Of a stretch of DNA of 64,000 nt, positions 1-7,953 are shown piece by piece (the stretch's first letter is position 1; each line of letters opens with the position of its first letter). Below the pieces are notes generated by a model, which worked only from the letters and a program-made list of their open reading frames with translations, was not told the origin of the DNA and searched no databases. Location: positions 248,001-312,000 of the forward strand of contig CAYXBA010000002.1 in assembly GCA_964463135.1 (NCBI GenBank), in the 5' to 3' direction. The stretch comes from UBA6898 sp964463135. Its GTDB lineage: Bacteria; Nitrospirota; Thermodesulfovibrionia; Thermodesulfovibrionales; UBA6898. Both the position numbers and the translations under genes were made by a program.

Positions 1-1
1 C

Positions 2-661
2 ATGACCCTGAAGCCGGGTTCGGCCTGCCGTCCATTCTTCGGTGTTGTGCCGAATGTTCTTAAAGATGACGGCACACCTGCAGGAGCCAATGAAGGCGGA
101 AAGCTTATCATTGAGAAGCCCTGGCCCGGAATGCTGCGCGGAACCTATGGAGACCCGGAGAACAAGAGGATCAAGGAAGTCTATTTCTCGCAGTACGCAG
201 GGAAATACTTTACCGGTGACGGTGCGCGGGTCGACGAGGACGGCGACTACTGGCTGATGGGCCGTATCGATGATGTTATCAATATCTCCGGCCACAGGCT
301 CGGTACCGCAGAAGTTGAATCTGCACTGGTCAGTCACGAGGCAGTTGCAGAGGCCGCGGTCGTCGGGTTCCCTCATGACATCAAGGGAGAGGGTATCTAT
401 GTGTATGTAACGCTGAAGCAGGGCGTTGAACCAACCGACACGCTTAAGAAGATCCTTGTGGGGCACGTCAGGACCGTTATCGGCCCCATTGCCACACCCG
501 ATAAGCTCCAGTTTGCACCGGGCCTGCCGAAGACGCGGTCAGGCAAGATCATGAGAAGGATCCTTCGCAAGATCGCCCACAATCAGGTTGATGAGCTCGG
601 AGATACTTCTACGCTTGCCGATCCTTCGGTTGTCGATAATCTGGTAAAGGAAAGACTGTAA
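2..661 (+). CDS. acsA: Acetyl-CoA synthetase, C-terminal part (gene cut by window edge)
   Basis: Only the last 219 codons are present; the frame is open to the left edge, so the true start lies outside. The fragment is the C-terminal part of an AMP-forming acyl-CoA synthetase, which activates acetate to acetyl-CoA through acetyl-AMP. It shows the YFTGDGARVDEDGDYW segment, the hinge and A8 motif GRIDDVINISGHRLGTAE at about residues 87-104, and the A10 catalytic lysine in PKTRSGKIMRR near the end. The WPGMLRGTYGD segment is typical of acetyl-CoA synthetase rather than of longer-chain ligases. A strong terminator follows 38 nt after the stop, so this is the last gene of its transcript. Confidence 0.93.
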   Translation: MTLKPGSACRPFFGVVPNVLKDDGTPAGANEGGKLIIEKPWPGMLRGTYGDPENKRIKEVYFSQYAGKYFTGDGARVDEDGDYWLMGRIDDVINISGHRLGTAEVESALVSHEAVAEAAVVGFPHDIKGEGIYVYVTLKQGVEPTDTLKKILVGHVRTVIGPIATPDKLQFAPGLPKTRSGKIMRRILRKIAHNQVDELGDTSTLADPSVVDNLVKERL

Positions 662-699
662 TACCGTTAATTATTTGGGATGATTTAAGGTATCATACG

Positions 700-728
700 G
701 GAGCAGGTGAAAACCTGCTCCTTTTTTT
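700..728 (+). terminator. Rho-independent terminator after acsA
   Basis: A perfect 9-bp stem (GGAGCAGGT / ACCTGCTCC) closes a GAAA tetraloop and is followed by seven T residues. It lies 38 nt downstream of the acetyl-CoA synthetase stop. Confidence 0.93.
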
Positions 729-755
729 GGATATGAATCGTAAACTAGGAGATAT

Positions 756-1325
756 ATGGTTATTGAGCGGTTGAAAAAAATAATAGGCAGGGGATCGATC
801 ATAAAGAAGGCAGATATCGATCGCCTGTCTGCATTGCAGGCTGATCAGAGGGAAAAAGAGCTCCAGTCCATGCTCTATGAGATCGCCTTCAAGGATGCTG
901 CAGCCTTTGTTTATGACAACTTAAAGAGATCTGAATCGGCGTTTAGCGGTCTCGATAGAAACGTCTTTTTTCATGAGATACTTATTATGAACTTCTGGAT
1001 GATGCAGAAGGTCTTTTCAAAGTATATGAAAGACCTTGCGGAAAAAATGCATATGCACTACTTCGGGTCGCTTTCGGATATAAGCGAGAGAAAAACTGCC
1101 CTGATACCAAAGTTAAAGGCCTATAGTCTCTGTTGGGATGAGTATACCGGACACCATGACGAGTTTGGACTGAAGGTCGGAGAGTTCCTCTTTGGCAAGG
1201 GATCATCATATCCTGAAAAAAATGTTTCGTTCTGGATAATTACCTATGCTGACGAGAGCATAAAGAAATATAAGAAGGCAAAAAAACAGTGCATTGAAGC
1301 CGGCCTGCTGCATAAAGGAGAATGA
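756..1325 (+). CDS. Hypothetical protein (189 aa)
   Basis: I do not recognise this family. The protein is soluble, charged and probably mostly helical, with no signal peptide or membrane segment. The start ATG has an AGGAG 4-5 nt upstream. It is rich in aromatic residues in the middle (HEILIMNFWMMQKVF) and ends in a basic stretch rich in lysine. Its stop overlaps the first possible ATG of the next gene (ATGA), so it is probably co-transcribed with the isochorismatase-family hydrolase. Confidence 0.75.
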   Translation: MVIERLKKIIGRGSIIKKADIDRLSALQADQREKELQSMLYEIAFKDAAAFVYDNLKRSESAFSGLDRNVFFHEILIMNFWMMQKVFSKYMKDLAEKMHMHYFGSLSDISERKTALIPKLKAYSLCWDEYTGHHDEFGLKVGEFLFGKGSSYPEKNVSFWIITYADESIKKYKKAKKQCIEAGLLHKGE

Positions 1326-1327
1326 TC

Positions 1328-1879
1328 ATGGACAAGTTCGTGCTTAAACGGGATGACGCGCTGCTGGTCATCGTGGACATCCAGGAGCGTCTTGCGGTCG
1401 CGATGTCCGAAAAGGAGAGGGTGATAGCCAACACCCTGCACCTGATCGAAGCTGCCAAACTGCTTGGGGTGCCGCTCCTGGTCACCGAACAGTATCCGAA
1501 GGGGCTTGGACCGACCGTGCCTGAGGTCAGAAATGCGGTGCAGGAATATGCGCCGATCGAGAAGATCACCTTCAGCTGCTGCGGAGAGGGGTTCTTTACC
1601 GAGGCAGTGGAGGAGACCGGCAAGAAGCAGATCATCCTTGTTGGCATGGAGACCCATGTCTGTGTTCTGCAGACCTGTATTGATCTTTTGAATGCTGAAT
1701 ATGATGTCCATGTCGTTGCAGATGCGATCTGTTCGCGGACAGATGCCAATTACCGGACTGCTCTCGAATTCATGCGCGATGCAGGCGCAGTGATAACCTG
1801 CACGGAAACGGTTCTGTTCCAGCTGCTGGTGAAGGCCGGGACCGAGGAATTCAAGGCAATATCAAAAAGGATCAAGTAG
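1328..1879 (+). CDS. Isochorismatase-family cysteine hydrolase
   Basis: A cysteine hydrolase of the isochorismatase/nicotinamidase superfamily, closest in layout to the YcaC-like group. The expected triad is visible: Asp in LLVIVDIQERL near the N-terminus, Lys in TEQYPKGLG, and the nucleophilic Cys in GMETHVCVLQT. Substrate cannot be read from the sequence; members hydrolyse amides or vinyl ethers. An ATG at 1322 is in frame, but AAAGGAG ends only 1 nt before it, while the ATG at 1328 has a 7-nt spacing, so 1328 is preferred. The gene is coupled to the upstream unknown gene. Confidence 0.87.
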   Translation: MDKFVLKRDDALLVIVDIQERLAVAMSEKERVIANTLHLIEAAKLLGVPLLVTEQYPKGLGPTVPEVRNAVQEYAPIEKITFSCCGEGFFTEAVEETGKKQIILVGMETHVCVLQTCIDLLNAEYDVHVVADAICSRTDANYRTALEFMRDAGAVITCTETVLFQLLVKAGTEEFKAISKRIK

Positions 1880-2020
1880 GATAAGCCTCCATAAGACCCG
1901 TCTGATCTGGTCGGCGTCTACTCCTATAATTCTGTTCGCCGGGTTACAAGGAGAATAGTGCAGACAGCTTTTGTTATTGTATTGCTGGACTACGGCAGTA
2001 CAGTTTGTACGCTCCTGCAG

Positions 2021-2851
2021 TTACTGCTGGTTTATTGTCCTTTCCATTAATTTCATCAAAGCACTGTTCCAACCTTCAGGCCCTATACCGTCTGCCTTTA
2101 TTAAATGCGGCAAAACTATTCTTGCATCGTAACTCCCGTCAGGTTTCTGAACAATGACAGGATAGTCGGCTTTTTCAAGCATCGGCAGATCGTTGAAGCT
2201 ATCGCCAACTGCCACGGTCCTGATATCGTCCAATTGTTTTCTGTAATACTCAGTCAGCAGCGATAGAGCCCTTCCTTTATCGCTGTTCCCCAGAATATGG
2301 AAAAAGCTTCCCTGCGTAAAAGTAAACCCCTTTTGTCTGATCGACTCGAAGAGATGCGGCAGTTCGTCGACAGGACCGCTGTAGATAAATGGCTCATCAA
2401 AATCCCGTTCCTTTGCCATTAACGCTTCGTCTCTATTCAGCTTGGTAATTTCACAAAGTTCTTCTAGTGTCATATCGCCAAACCCTCTGACCTCGAAGCC
2501 CTCCTGCTTAAGTTCCTCTAAGGCATTTCTTAGGTCGGTGTATCGTGACCCTAACCTGATCACATCGTAATCTGCTTCTGCATCAATAGGGCCAGAAGCA
2601 GTGGACAGAGGGGAATCGAAATAATTCTTTGGGATAAATATCCCGCCCCCGTTTTCTGAGACAAAAGGATGACTATTGGCAAGTTTCTTCCTGTAGTATT
2701 CGATCTCTGCCCTCGTCTTGCTTGAGCATAGTATAAGTGGAGTAGCATTCTGCTTAATAAGCTCAAGCGCAGGCAGCGCCTTTTCAAACGAGTAGGTCGA
2801 AAGATCAAGCAGTGTCCCGTCAAGGTCGGTAAAAATAACAAGTTTTGCCAT
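2021..2851 (-). CDS. mpgP: Mannosyl/glucosyl-3-phosphoglycerate phosphatase (HAD family)
   Basis: A HAD-superfamily phosphatase (Cof-like cap) of 276 residues. Motif I is FTDLDGTLLD at the N-terminus, motif II is ILCSSKTRAE (CSSKT is typical of the mannosyl-3-phosphoglycerate phosphatase group), and motif IV is VAVGDSFNDLPML. The SENGGGIF segment is also characteristic. These enzymes remove phosphate from mannosyl- or glucosyl-3-phosphoglycerate to release the compatible solute mannosylglycerate or glucosylglycerate. The nearby GpgS-like transferases favour the glucosyl substrate here, but that is inference. It follows the glycerate kinase gene on the same strand with a repeat-bearing gap of 189 bp. 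Confidence 0.85.
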   Translation of the reverse strand: MAKLVIFTDLDGTLLDLSTYSFEKALPALELIKQNATPLILCSSKTRAEIEYYRKKLANSHPFVSENGGGIFIPKNYFDSPLSTASGPIDAEADYDVIRLGSRYTDLRNALEELKQEGFEVRGFGDMTLEELCEITKLNRDEALMAKERDFDEPFIYSGPVDELPHLFESIRQKGFTFTQGSFFHILGNSDKGRALSLLTEYYRKQLDDIRTVAVGDSFNDLPMLEKADYPVIVQKPDGSYDARIVLPHLIKADGIGPEGWNSALMKLMERTINQQ

Positions 2852-2951
2852 GGTTGTAGGATATCATAATCAATGAATATCGGCATTGTGGTGCGGCAAC
2901 ACCAACGTGATATGCCTTTACTAAGGAGGCCATAGGTAAAGCCTCACAGCT

Positions 2952-3013
2952 TGTCATTCCCGCTTGTCGGGAATCCTTCCGTAAAGAGGGATCGCGGACA
3001 AGCCGCAATGACA
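2952..3013. repeat. Small foldback repeat (TGTCATTCCCG family), copy 1
   Basis: An intergenic element bounded by TGTCATTCCCGCTTGTCGGG on the left and, inverted, TGTCATTGCGGCTTGTCCGC on the right. The two ends match imperfectly over about 24 bp. It sits between the phosphatase and the glycerate kinase. A related but different copy lies at 6426-6577. Confidence 0.7.
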
Positions 3014-3040
3014 GAAAAAAAGAACTTACTAACGGTTTCC

Positions 3041-4360
3041 TTAATGACTGTGCGTAAGCAAAATCTGCATATCCATGACATTTGTTCCCGTAGGGCCTGT
3101 AACGAGCAACCCGTCAATTTTCTTGAAAAAATTGTAAGAGTCATTATCATTGAGATATGTCTGAGGATCAAGACCCGCATTTCGAGCTGATTCAACTGTT
3201 CTTCCATCCACAATCGCCCCCGTCGCATCTGTTGGGCCATCGGTTCCGTCTGTGCCCGCAGAAAGCAGGGTTATGTCTTCTATTCCTTCTGTCACAATAG
3301 CAAAGGCAAGCGCAAGCTCCATGTTCCTGCCGCCTACACCGTTTCCCTTCACGGTGACAGTAGTCTCTCCTCCTGAGATCAGGCAATATGGCCGAGCTGA
3401 TCTACCGGCGGTTTTCAGTTCGAGAGCTTTTTTTGCAAGCCATTTGCCCGCTTCCTTTGCCTCGCCCTGAATTTCAGAAGATATAATTTCGGCACAAAAA
3501 CCCATAGTTTCAGCTCTCTGGTGTGCTGCTCTTAACGCAATGATATTGCTTCCGATGATAATGTTTTCGACGCCGGAGAATAAGGAGTTGCCCTCCTTTG
3601 GCGTTTCAGGAATAATGCCTGCAACACCTTTCCTCAGTATCTCCATGACCGGACCCGGCACACGATCAATTAAATCGTATTTTTCAAGGACCCTGATTGC
3701 GTCCTCGTATGTTGTGCTGTCGGGTGCGGTAGGTCCGGATGCTATGACGTCAAGTCTGTCGCCTGTAACGTCCGAGATTATCAGGGATAATATCCTTGCC
3801 GGATATGCGATTTCCGCAAGTCTCCCTCCTTTTACTGCCGAGATATGTTTCCTTACAGTGTTCAGTTCTGTAATATCAGCGCCTGCCTTTAAGAGCAATT
3901 CTGATACATGCTGCTTTGCCTGAAGGGTAATGCCGCTGTACGGGGACACAAGCAACGCAGAGCCGCCGCCCGAAATCAGACAGAGAACAAGAGTATGCTC
4001 ATCAGCTCCCTGCAGAAGGCGTATCACCTCATCAGTGGCGGCATATCCCCATTCATCAGGTATGGGATGTCCGGCTTCAAAGGCCTTCAATTTCCTTAGA
4101 GGAACTTCTTTGCTGTAGTGACCATGTTTTGTGATAAGTATTCCATCGGTGATTATGTCATGAAGAGAATCCTCAACCGCTTTTCCCATAGCAATTGCGG
4201 CCTTGCCGAAGCCGACTATGACAAGTCTCCGGGCTCTTATAGATTGGCAGGCTAAGCGAACTTTGCCAGCATATGAACTGACAAGCCGATAGGGATCGAC
4301 TGCCTTAAGGGCAGACCTGAAGATATCCAGTGCTGCATTTTTGTGATAAGCTTTGTCCAT
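3041..4360 (-). CDS. Glycerate 2-kinase (MOFRL/DUF4147 family)
   Basis: A 439-residue glycerate 2-kinase of the DUF4147 plus MOFRL class, which phosphorylates D-glycerate to 2-phosphoglycerate. Recognisable parts are VIVGFGKAAIAMGKAVE near the N-terminus, the CLISGGGSALL nucleotide-binding glycine motif, KHISAVKGGRLAE, ISDVTGDRLDVIASGPT, and the C-terminal MOFRL part with SGGETTVTVKGNGVGGRN and LSAGTDGTDGPTDATGA. The frame is open for another 86 codons upstream, but that extension would cover the palindromic promoter and the antitoxin gene, and the family starts at about MDKAYHKNAALDIF, so the ATG at 4360 is chosen. In this context it may recycle glycerate from glucosylglycerate. Confidence 0.9.
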   Translation of the reverse strand: MDKAYHKNAALDIFRSALKAVDPYRLVSSYAGKVRLACQSIRARRLVIVGFGKAAIAMGKAVEDSLHDIITDGILITKHGHYSKEVPLRKLKAFEAGHPIPDEWGYAATDEVIRLLQGADEHTLVLCLISGGGSALLVSPYSGITLQAKQHVSELLLKAGADITELNTVRKHISAVKGGRLAEIAYPARILSLIISDVTGDRLDVIASGPTAPDSTTYEDAIRVLEKYDLIDRVPGPVMEILRKGVAGIIPETPKEGNSLFSGVENIIIGSNIIALRAAHQRAETMGFCAEIISSEIQGEAKEAGKWLAKKALELKTAGRSARPYCLISGGETTVTVKGNGVGGRNMELALAFAIVTEGIEDITLLSAGTDGTDGPTDATGAIVDGRTVESARNAGLDPQTYLNDNDSYNFFKKIDGLLVTGPTGTNVMDMQILLTHSH

Positions 4361-4390
4361 AAGCTGTCTATTCCAATCATAGCAGACCCG

Positions 4391-4434
4391 TTGTAATATA
4401 TCTACATAATATGTATAATGTAGATATATTACAA
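4391..4434. promoter_or_regulatory. Palindromic operator with a promoter on each strand
   Basis: A perfect 17-bp inverted repeat (TTGTAATATATCTACAT and its complement) flanks a 10-nt centre. On the plus strand TTGTAA (4391-4396), 17 bp, then TATAAT (4414-4419) forms a promoter for the toxin-antitoxin genes. By symmetry the minus strand carries TTGTAA (4434-4429), 17 bp, then TATTAT (4411-4406), a promoter for the glycerate kinase. Phd-type antitoxins usually bind such palindromes to repress their own operon; that this one does is inference. Confidence 0.8.
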
Positions 4435-4450
4435 AAGAAATGAGGTTACA

Positions 4451-4708
4451 ATGAATACGGTCGGTATCAGAGAACTTAAGGCTAAACTGAGCAGTTACAT
4501 CGAAAAAGCAGTGAAAGGAGAACAGATTGTCGTGACAGACCATGGCGTTGAAGTTGCCGTTATTTGTCCGGTATCTGCCGAGCGCCGCGCCATATCGGCA
4601 CTTATTGATAAAGGCCATGCCCGATGGTCCGGCGGCAAGCCAAGGGGCCTGATGGGGATCAAACTAAGAGGCAAATCCATATCAGAAACTATACTTGAGG
4701 AACGGTAA
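4451..4708 (+). CDS. Antitoxin, Phd/YefM family
   Basis: An 85-residue antitoxin of the Phd/YefM type. The N-terminal half has the typical DNA-binding fold sequence, VGIRELKAKLSSYIEKAVKGE followed by QIVVTDHGVEVAVICPV (MNTVGIRELKA start). The C-terminal half would wrap the toxin. Its stop overlaps the toxin start (TAATG), as is usual for these pairs. It is preceded by the palindromic promoter, which suggests autoregulation. Confidence 0.88.
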   Translation: MNTVGIRELKAKLSSYIEKAVKGEQIVVTDHGVEVAVICPVSAERRAISALIDKGHARWSGGKPRGLMGIKLRGKSISETILEER

Positions 4709-5133
4709 TGATCCTTTATCTTGGGACGAGCAGTCTCATTAAATTGTATATAGAGGATGCCGATTCGAAGATAGTGCGTCAATGGGTAAGCGAGGCCGAG
4801 ATCGTGGCAACATGCAGAGTTGCTTACACCGAGACGATAGCGGCTCTTGACATTCGCTCCAAAAATGGAGACCTGGCTGCAAAGGATTACAAGCACCTTT
4901 TCGATGCTTTTACCAGTGATTGGAATACTATTGCCGTCGTAGACTTTGATGAACTCGAAGCAGGACGACTTGTAAAGAAATACGGATTAAACAGGATGGC
5001 TGCAATTCATTTATCAGCAGCCTTGAAGATTCAAAGGGCAGGTAATGCCTCTCATATGGCTTTTTCTTCGGTTGACAGGGGCCTTTGCAAAGCTGCAACT
5101 GCTGAGGGGTTGAAGGTGTTGCCGCTTACTTAA
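4708..5133 (+). CDS. PIN-domain (VapC-like) toxin with altered active site
   Basis: A 141-residue PIN-domain protein, the toxin partner of the overlapping antitoxin gene; PIN toxins are Mg2+-dependent ribonucleases. The fold motifs are clear (MILYLGTSSLIKLYIED, YTETIAAL, MAAIHLSAAL, FSSVDRGLCKAA). Two of the four usual acidic residues are changed: the first Asp of the LDTSSLVKLY motif is Gly6 (codon GGG), and the Asp of the ADAIHLA motif is Ala (codon GCT). Glu in YTE and Asp in SVDR remain. The frame is intact, so the protein may be an inactive or repurposed PIN protein rather than a working nuclease. Confidence 0.87.
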   Translation: MILYLGTSSLIKLYIEDADSKIVRQWVSEAEIVATCRVAYTETIAALDIRSKNGDLAAKDYKHLFDAFTSDWNTIAVVDFDELEAGRLVKKYGLNRMAAIHLSAALKIQRAGNASHMAFSSVDRGLCKAATAEGLKVLPLT

Positions 5134-5159
5134 CTGCTGGTTTTTAAAGGAGGTTGTTC

Positions 5160-6368
5160 ATGTCAGACTTCTATCAAACCGGGGTAGTTGCTACGTTTCA
5201 TCGTCTCGGAAGGTTGAATATTGAAAAGATTGAAGCAGAGCTGTCATGGTATGCACAGGAGCGGCCAATAGCGCTTGTGCTGCCGTCGCTCTATAGTGAA
5301 CTCCAGGGGAGCGCCTTAAAGGGGATCGTGAAAGAACTCGAAGGGGCTAAATATGTTCGGGAAATTGTTGTAGCCCTGGGGCCGGCAACAGAAGAAGAGT
5401 TCAAACATGCCAGACAGTTTTTTTCGGGACTCCCTCAGAAGACGAGTATCATCTGGAACTCAGGTCCGCGAGTCAGCGAACTCTATAACATAATCCAGTC
5501 AGAGGGACTGCCCATAGGCGAAGCTGGCAAGGGGCGGTCTGCATGGATGGCATACGGGTATATCCTTTCAAAACAGGAGTTCCAGGCAATAGCGCTTCAT
5601 GATTGCGACATTGTCACGTACAGCAGGGACATGCTCGCACGGTTATGCTATCCTGTCGTTAATCCAAACCTTGACTATGATTTCTGCAAAGGCTTTTATA
5701 GTCGAGTGACTGACAGGCTGCACGGCAGGGCAACGCGGCTTCTTGTTACACCGCTTATCCGGTCACTTCAAAAGATCATCGGGTATCATCCACTGCTTGT
5801 ATTTTTCGACAGCTTCAGATACCCGCTTGCCGGGGAGTTTTCGATGGATATTGACATGGCCCGGATCAATAAAATACCGGGTGATTGGGGGCTTGAGGTT
5901 GGCGTTCTTGCAGAAGTTTACCGGAATACCTCGCTCAGGAGAGTATGTCAGGTAGACATTGCTGAGAACTATGAGCATAAGCATCAGGCACTGTCTGAAG
6001 AAGATGCAACCAAAGGCCTCCATAAAATGTGTGTGGATATAAGCAAGTCCATTTTCAGGACACTGGCATCTGAAGGGATAGTCTTTTCTGATGGTCTATT
6101 CAAGACCCTTGTAGCGACGTATGTTCGAACAGCACAGGATATGCTCAAGCGTTTCGAAGACGATGCTGCTATAAACGGCCTTTATTTTGACAGACATCAG
6201 GAAAGCCTGGCAGTGGATACGTTTACCAACGGCATCAAGAAGGCTGCTGAGATCATCACTGAAGATCCTCTCGGTGTTCCGCTCATAGCGAGCTGGGACA
6301 GGGTCACCTCTGCCATACCGGACATCCTTGTCCAGATCAGAAGGGCAGTGGAAGAGGATAACCGGTAG
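5160..6368 (+). CDS. gpgS: Glucosyl-3-phosphoglycerate synthase-like glycosyltransferase
   Basis: A 402-residue GT-A glycosyltransferase resembling glucosyl-3-phosphoglycerate synthases (family GT81), which join glucose from an NDP donor to 3-phosphoglycerate. Features are IALVLPSLYSELQGSALKG near the N-terminus, the GKGRSAWMAYG segment at about 123-133, the metal-binding ALHDCDIVTYSRDML (DCD at about 148-150), FCKGFYSRVTDRLHGRATR, the RYPLAGEFSMD acceptor-site motif and DWGLEVGVLAEVY. AAGGAGG lies 6 nt before the ATG at 5160; an in-frame TTG at 5154 touches the ribosome-binding site and is unlikely. Together with the phosphatase gene this could make glucosylglycerate. The exact sugar donor is not proven by sequence. 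Confidence 0.75.
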   Translation: MSDFYQTGVVATFHRLGRLNIEKIEAELSWYAQERPIALVLPSLYSELQGSALKGIVKELEGAKYVREIVVALGPATEEEFKHARQFFSGLPQKTSIIWNSGPRVSELYNIIQSEGLPIGEAGKGRSAWMAYGYILSKQEFQAIALHDCDIVTYSRDMLARLCYPVVNPNLDYDFCKGFYSRVTDRLHGRATRLLVTPLIRSLQKIIGYHPLLVFFDSFRYPLAGEFSMDIDMARINKIPGDWGLEVGVLAEVYRNTSLRRVCQVDIAENYEHKHQALSEEDATKGLHKMCVDISKSIFRTLASEGIVFSDGLFKTLVATYVRTAQDMLKRFEDDAAINGLYFDRHQESLAVDTFTNGIKKAAEIITEDPLGVPLIASWDRVTSAIPDILVQIRRAVEEDNR

Positions 6369-6425
6369 AAAGCAGAGTTCCATCAGCTTTTTTTACAAAA
6401 ACCAAAAAGGATTTGTCATGATAAT

Positions 6426-6577
6426 TAAAAGCTATCTCAAAAATGATTTTTCTGATAAGTCTGTCATGCCCGCGAAGGCGGGCATCCAGAAAAGCCTGCA
6501 AACTCTGGATTCCTGTCTGCACGGGAATGACAAAAAGAAACAAGATAACAAAAAGTTTGTTTTTGAAATGGCTTTTA
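6426..6577. repeat. MITE-like foldback element, copy 2
   Basis: The core at 6462-6531 runs from TGTCATGCCCGCGAAGGCGG to GGGAATGACA, ends that are inverted versions of each other. Outside the core the flanks also pair imperfectly: TAAAAGCTATCTCAAAAATG on the left against the complement of the right flank, TAAAAGCCATTTCAAAAACA. The whole stretch is thus a nested inverted repeat of about 150 bp. Its translations contain the phrases MPAKAGIQ and VIPVQTGIQ, hallmarks of spurious reading frames over this repeat family. No gene is supported in this 237-bp gap. Confidence 0.75.
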
Positions 6578-6605
6578 GATTTTCTTATGAAAAAGATAGA
6601 CAACC

Positions 6606-7952
6606 ATGAGAAAAAAAGTCATAGAAGAATCGGTGCTCTTTGTCAGTATCATTAAATGGCTTTTTCTTGCAACGTGTATTGGCATAATCGTCGGCGGTTC
6701 CACTGCTATTTTCCTCGGACTGCTTCATAAGGGGATCGCGCTCGTATCCGGTGTGCCATACTATTATCTGTTGATTCCCGTTGGCCTTCTCGTAAGCACG
6801 CTGTTAGTAAAATATTTCGCGCCTGATGCACGTGGCCACGGCACTGAAAAGATCATTGAAGCCGTCCACCAGAATTCCGGAAAGATCAAGCTTTCTGTTG
6901 TGCCGGTAAAACTTCTGGCAACGGTAGTCACCATATCCTGTGGAGGTTCTGCCGGAAAAGAAGGGCCTGCAGCGCAGATTGGCGCGGCTCTTTGCTCGGG
7001 GTTTGCTGATCTTTTCAGGTTCGGAGACAGAGACAGGCGCAAACTTGTAATCTGCGGAATAAGCGCGGGATTTGCTACGGTCTTTGGTACACCGATTGCC
7101 GGAGCCATATTCGGCGTTGAGGTGCTTTTTGTCGGAGGCTTGCTATACGATGTTCTTCTTCCGTCATTTGTTGCCGGCATAGTTGGGTATCAGGTCTCTT
7201 CCTTGCTCGGAGTGGCCTATTTCCACCAGCCCTTAAATTTTATTCCAATCTTCAGCAGTCTTTTTTTTCTTAAGGTCTGTGTCGCAGGAATATTTTTCGG
7301 CTTCATTTCACTTTTTTTTATTGAAATGCTGAAAGTATTTGAGAAACTGGGCCATAGAATGACCCTCAGGGAGGAATGGAAGGCTTTGTTGGGGGGCCTG
7401 TCACTTGTGGTCCTGACGTTTTTCATGTCTACAAGTTATCTTGGCCTTGGACTCGAAACAATCAAAAATGCCGTTGAGGGCAATGCAGTTCCCTGGTATT
7501 CATCTGTCCTTAAAATGCTAACGACCTCTGTGACGCTCAGCTTCGGTGGCAGCGGTGGCATAATCACGCCAATTTTTTTTGTTGGTTCAACGGCCGGTAA
7601 CCTCCTTGGACACTTGCCAGGATTCGATCTGTCTGTATTTTCCGCAATAGGCATGGTAAGCCTGCTTGCAGGAGCCGCGAATACACCCATTTCGGCAAGT
7701 ATTATGGCAGTGGAGCTCTTTGGCCCACAGGTCGCGCCGTATGCTGCTGTATCCTGCGTAATCAGTTTTCTGATGACAGGCCACAGGAGTGTCTATCCAA
7801 GCCAGATTCTCTCCATGTCTAAGTCATCATCGTTGTCAGTAAAGCATGGACAGGAGATGAAGCATATAGAAGGAATAGAGTATGAGCCAAGAGGCAAAAG
7901 TCTTTTAGGCATTGTATCGAAGAGGTTCGGGAGATTAAAAAAGAGACCGTGA
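6606..7952 (+). CDS. ClC-family chloride channel/antiporter
   Basis: A 448-residue inner-membrane ClC protein with about ten or more hydrophobic segments. The selectivity motifs are present: GHGTEKIIEAV at about 77-87, GGSAGKEGPAAQIGAAL at about 113-129 with the gating Glu119, and GGSGGIITPIFFVGSTAGN in the C-terminal half. The helix after GTPIAGAIFGVE carries a Glu at the place where the exchanger-type proton glutamate is found, which hints at, but does not prove, H+/anion exchange. No CBS domains follow. It lies inside the osmolyte cluster, so a role in anion flux during osmotic or acid stress is likely. I looked for a fluoride riboswitch upstream and saw none. Confidence 0.9.
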   Translation: MRKKVIEESVLFVSIIKWLFLATCIGIIVGGSTAIFLGLLHKGIALVSGVPYYYLLIPVGLLVSTLLVKYFAPDARGHGTEKIIEAVHQNSGKIKLSVVPVKLLATVVTISCGGSAGKEGPAAQIGAALCSGFADLFRFGDRDRRKLVICGISAGFATVFGTPIAGAIFGVEVLFVGGLLYDVLLPSFVAGIVGYQVSSLLGVAYFHQPLNFIPIFSSLFFLKVCVAGIFFGFISLFFIEMLKVFEKLGHRMTLREEWKALLGGLSLVVLTFFMSTSYLGLGLETIKNAVEGNAVPWYSSVLKMLTTSVTLSFGGSGGIITPIFFVGSTAGNLLGHLPGFDLSVFSAIGMVSLLAGAANTPISASIMAVELFGPQVAPYAAVSCVISFLMTGHRSVYPSQILSMSKSSSLSVKHGQEMKHIEGIEYEPRGKSLLGIVSKRFGRLKKRP

Positions 7953-7953
7953 T

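Noticed and set aside
4361..4618. 86-codon N-terminal extension of the glycerate kinase frame
   Set aside because: It would cover the palindromic promoter and the start of the antitoxin gene, and family members begin at about the chosen ATG.
6369..6605. Possible fluoride riboswitch before the ClC gene
   Set aside because: No GGNGAUGGC-type core and no matching pseudoknot arm were found; the gap is repeat sequence.
6328..6609. Open frames on both strands over the gap before the ClC gene
   Set aside because: They lie on the foldback repeat; the phrases MPAKAGIQ and VIPVQTGIQ are well known translations of this repeat, not of a protein.
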